NCBI GenBank assembly: GCA_023383015.1
Contig: JAHDXW010000020.1
Coordinates: forward strand, 1-64,000
DNA from: Paracoccaceae bacterium
Lineage (GTDB): Bacteria; Pseudomonadota; Alphaproteobacteria; Rhodobacterales; Rhodobacteraceae
Direction: 5' to 3'
Length of the DNA: 64,000 nucleotides
Under the pieces are notes generated by a model. The model was not told where the DNA came from, searched no databases, and was given only the letters and a program-made list of their open reading frames with translations. Each line of letters opens with the position of its first letter. Within the stretch, counting starts at the first letter, position 1. The translations under genes and the position numbers were made by a program. Positions 62,078 through 64,000 of this stretch are shown here, one piece after another.

Positions 62078-63067
62078 ATGCCGCTTGAAGCCGCCACCAC
62101 CGCAGCCGACACGACCGCTGCCGAGCGCCCCCCGGAGGCGAGGGTGCCGGAGTGGCCCGCGCCACCTGTCCCGGGCGTCGTCGCGGAGGAAACCCCTGGG
62201 GCCGCCGCGGAGCCCGGCCCCGCCCCCGAGGAGGCGGGTTCCTTCGCCTTCGAGAGCGGCGCCTACCCCTACGCCGACCGCATGAGCCGGCGATCCTACG
62301 AGAGCCACCTGGTCAAGCTTCAGGCCGAGCTCCTGAAGGTGCAGATCTGGGGGCTGGAGACCGGGCAGCGCTTCGTGCTCCTGTTCGAGGGCCGCGACGC
62401 CGCGGGCAAGGGCGGGACGATCAAGCGCTTCATGGAGCACCTTAACCCCCGCTATGCCCGGACCGTCGCCCTGACCAAGCCGTCGGACGTGGAGAAGGGG
62501 CAGTGGTACTTCCAGCGCTACGTCGCCCATCTGCCGACGGCCGGCGAGATGGTGCTCTATGACCGCTCCTGGTACAACCGCGCCGGGGTCGAGCGCGTGA
62601 TGGGGTTCTGCACGCCGCTGGAATACCTCGAGTTCATGCGCCAGGCACCGGAGTTCGAGCGGATGCTGGTGCGCTCGGGCATCCGGCTGTTCAAGTACTG
62701 GTTCTCGGTCACGCGCGACGAGCAGCGCGCCCGCTTCGAGGCCCGCGAGACCGACCCGCTGAAGCGCTGGAAGCTGTCGCCGATCGACATCGCCAGTCTC
62801 GACAAGTGGGAGGATTATACCGCCGCCAAGGAGGCGATGTTCTTCTACACCGATACCGCCGATGCTCCCTGGACGGTGATCAAGTCCGACGACAAGAAGC
62901 GCGCCCGCATCGCCTGCATGGAGCACTTCCTGTCCGCCGTCGACTACCCCGGCAAGGACGCGCGTGTCGTGCGCAGCCCGGACCCCATGCTGGTCGGAAG
63001 CGCCCGGCATGTGGTGGCACGGTCGGTCAGGTCGCTGCTCGTCCGGCCCGGGGCGCCGCTGACATGA
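62078..63067 (+). CDS. ppk2: polyphosphate kinase 2
   Basis: PPK2 (329 aa), transferring phosphate between polyphosphate and ADP/GDP. Core from about residue 63: RRSYESHLVKLQAELLKVQ, Walker A RDAAGKGGTIKRF, the motif DRSWYNRAGVERVMGF with catalytic Asp, and RFEARETDPLKRWKLSP. The first 60 residues are an Ala/Pro/Glu-rich extension not seen in the short class I enzymes, possibly a linker or regulatory tail. GAGGGA precedes ATG 62078. Converges with the Fe-S carrier gene (5-nt gap). Confidence 0.93.
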   Translation: MPLEAATTAADTTAAERPPEARVPEWPAPPVPGVVAEETPGAAAEPGPAPEEAGSFAFESGAYPYADRMSRRSYESHLVKLQAELLKVQIWGLETGQRFVLLFEGRDAAGKGGTIKRFMEHLNPRYARTVALTKPSDVEKGQWYFQRYVAHLPTAGEMVLYDRSWYNRAGVERVMGFCTPLEYLEFMRQAPEFERMLVRSGIRLFKYWFSVTRDEQRARFEARETDPLKRWKLSPIDIASLDKWEDYTAAKEAMFFYTDTADAPWTVIKSDDKKRARIACMEHFLSAVDYPGKDARVVRSPDPMLVGSARHVVARSVRSLLVRPGAPLT

Positions 63068-63072
63068 TCGGC

Positions 63073-63399
63073 TCAGAGCGCGAAGGACACGCCGCAGCCG
63101 CAGGAAGCCGAGGCGTTGGGGTTCTGCACCACGAAGCGCGCGCCGATCAGGTCGTCGGAGTAGTCGATCACCGCACCGGCAAGGAAGGGCAGCGACACGG
63201 CATCCACCACCACCATCTGGCCGTCGCGCGCGATCACCAGATCGTCCGCCGCCGGCGCGTCGAGCCGGATGTCGTACTGGAACCCCGAGCAGCCCCCGCC
63301 CGAGACCGCGACGCGCAGCGGGCTGGGGCGGCCGGTGGCGGCGGCGATCTCGGCGAGGCGAGCGAAGGCACGGTCGGTCACTTTCGGGGGCAGGGTCAT
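63073..63399 (-). CDS. erpA: A-type iron-sulfur carrier (ErpA/IscA family)
   Basis: 108-residue HesB/IscA-fold protein carrying Fe-S clusters to targets. Ligand cysteines: GGGCSGFQYD and ASCGCGVSFAL, the canonical three-cysteine set. VTDRAFARLAEIAAATG starts the domain. ErpA, IscA and SufA cannot be distinguished from sequence alone. Divergent from dgt. Confidence 0.9.
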   Translation of the reverse strand: MTLPPKVTDRAFARLAEIAAATGRPSPLRVAVSGGGCSGFQYDIRLDAPAADDLVIARDGQMVVVDAVSLPFLAGAVIDYSDDLIGARFVVQNPNASASCGCGVSFAL

Positions 63400-63426
63400 C
63401 GGCAGGGCCTTCTGGGCGGTTTCCGA

Positions 63427-63443
63427 CTGGAATGCTCTGGAAT
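63427..63443. promoter_or_regulatory. direct repeat between erpA and dgt
   Basis: CTGGAAT at 63427-63433 and 63437-63443, 10 bp apart (one helical turn), in the 90-bp divergent gap, adjoining TATAGG. May be a binding site governing either gene; no known Fe-regulator motif was recognised. Confidence 0.35.
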
Positions 63444-63489
63444 ATAGGGAAGGTCCAGCCGCCCGACAATCCTGCCGCCCGGAGGCCCG

Positions 63490-64000
63490 ATGCGCGCCCC
63501 CCATGCCACCGACCCCGCCCTCAGCCGCGGGCGCCTGCACCCCGAGCGGCTGTCGACCTTCCGCACCGAGTTCCAGCGCGACCGCGACCGGATCATCCAC
63601 TCCTCGGCGTTCCGGCGGCTGAAGCACAAGACGCAGGTCTTCGTCGAGCATGAGGGCGACTACTACCGGACGCGGCTGACCCACACCATCGAGGTGGCGC
63701 AGGTTGCACGCACCATCGCCGGCGCGCTCGGCCTCGACGTCGACCTCGCCGAGGCGGTGGCGCTTGCCCATGACCTCGGGCATGCGCCCTTCGGCCACAC
63801 CGGCGAGGATGCGCTGGCCGAGCTGATGGCAACCTGGGGCGGCTTCGACCACAACGCCCAGGCGGTGCGCATCGTCACCGCGCTTGAGCGGCACTACGCC
63901 GAGTTCGACGGGCTGAACCTGACCTGGGAGGCGCTCGAGGGCATTGCCAAGCACAACGGCCCGGTGGCCGCGCCGGTGCCCGCCGCGCTGGCCGACTACG
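63490..64000 (+). CDS. dgt: deoxyguanosinetriphosphate triphosphohydrolase, N-terminal part
   Basis: dGTPase-like HD hydrolase; 170 residues are visible and the gene runs off the right edge. [49 protein letters not shown], and the metal HD in [16 protein letters not shown] followed by [13 protein letters not shown] match dGTPase-type proteins. The product removes triphosphate from dNTPs. GGAGG lies 4 nt before ATG 63490. The missing part begins after residue 170. Confidence 0.95.
   Translation, partial: MRAPHATDPALSRGRLHPERLSTFRTEFQRDRDRIIHSSAFRRLKHKTQVFVEHEGDYYRTRLTHTIEVAQVARTIAGALGLDVDLAEAVALAHDLGHAPFGHTGEDALAELMATWGGFDHNAQAVRIVTALERHYAEFDGLNLTWEALEGIAKHNGPVAAPVPAALADY

Noticed and set aside
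1-64000. CRISPR arrays, tRNA or rRNA genes, transposases, phage genes, toxin-antitoxin or defence systems
   Set aside because: Looked for on both strands; no spaced repeat arrays, no tRNA cloverleaf ends or rRNA sequence, and no mobile-element or defence-gene motifs were recognised.

Overview
The window is about 70% G+C, densely coded, and looks like an alphaproteobacterial chromosome, most probably Rhodobacterales (Rhodobacter/Paracoccus-like). The evidence is the order of housekeeping blocks (pyrH-frr-uppS-cdsA-dxr-rseP-bamA-skp; rpoZ-rsh-DUF2062 beside era-rnc-lepB-acpS; nrdR-ribD; surE-pcm-nlpD-like-DUF815), alphaproteobacterial families (DUF1491, IalB, DUF882, a dedicated ACP with LpxD), GTG starts, many 4-bp ATGA/GTGA overlaps, and at least one FnrL-type box (TTGAT-N4-ATCAt). 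I see no rRNA, tRNA, insertion sequence, phage gene or CRISPR array; this is core chromosome with metabolic accessory blocks.

Layout. 1-5658: translation/envelope operon from pyrH (cut by the left edge) to rseP and a 52-residue membrane protein, closed by a strong terminator. 5731-8746: bamA-skp with its own promoter; the usual fabZ-lpxA do not follow. 8757-12104: a flavodoxin-fold reductase and a NitT/TauT-type ABC transporter with an NMT1/THI5-like binding protein. 12105-12946: a long stretch with no gene I can support. 12947-16194: selenium genes mnmH and an oxidoreductase-selD fusion, convergent and overlapping by 175 bp. 16272-17848: nrdR-ribD. 18053-19516: an ELWxxDGT-repeat secreted protein behind an FnrL-like box. 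19777-25616: nucleoside/nucleobase ABC transporter plus cytosine-deaminase-like enzyme. 25699-30156: urate-to-ureidoglycolate catabolism (allA, allE, puuE-uraD fusion, hiuH, puuD). 30221-33487: ABM monooxygenase, TRIC-like channel, rnhA, ispH, NYN protein. 33742-39896: rpoZ-rsh-DUF2062 and acpS-lepB-rnc-era. 39966-41347: a MarR-like regulator with a Cys-rich tail, divergent from a secreted DxDxDG protein across a repeat-bearing operator. 41479-46717: small proteins, recO, an MFS transporter and a CPA1 antiporter with a cNMP domain. 46801-51953: DUF882 and an L,D-transpeptidase, then lpxD-ACP-KAS. 52051-56626: IalB, DUF815 ATPase, degenerate M23 lipoprotein, pcm, surE. 56659-64000: SDR, purF, cvpA, radA, xth, ppk2, A-type Fe-S carrier, and dgt (cut by the right edge).

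How the parts fit: the 19.8-30.2 kb block can import nucleosides or bases, deaminate cytosine-like bases, oxidise urate through a cytochrome-linked membrane enzyme and break the product down to glyoxylate and urea. Allantoate amidohydrolase and xanthine dehydrogenase are not in the window. The selenium pair is sufficient for tRNA 2-selenouridine; no selA/selB is seen. Two envelope-building modules (bamA-skp; Ldt/DUF882 + lpxD/ACP/KAS) sit about 40 kb apart. The observations most likely to be new are the selD/mnmH antisense overlap, the FnrL-boxed ELWxxDGT protein, the MarR-Cys/secreted-protein pair with its 21-bp-spaced operator, and the lpxD-ACP-KAS module. All functional statements come from reading motifs by eye; no database search was run.
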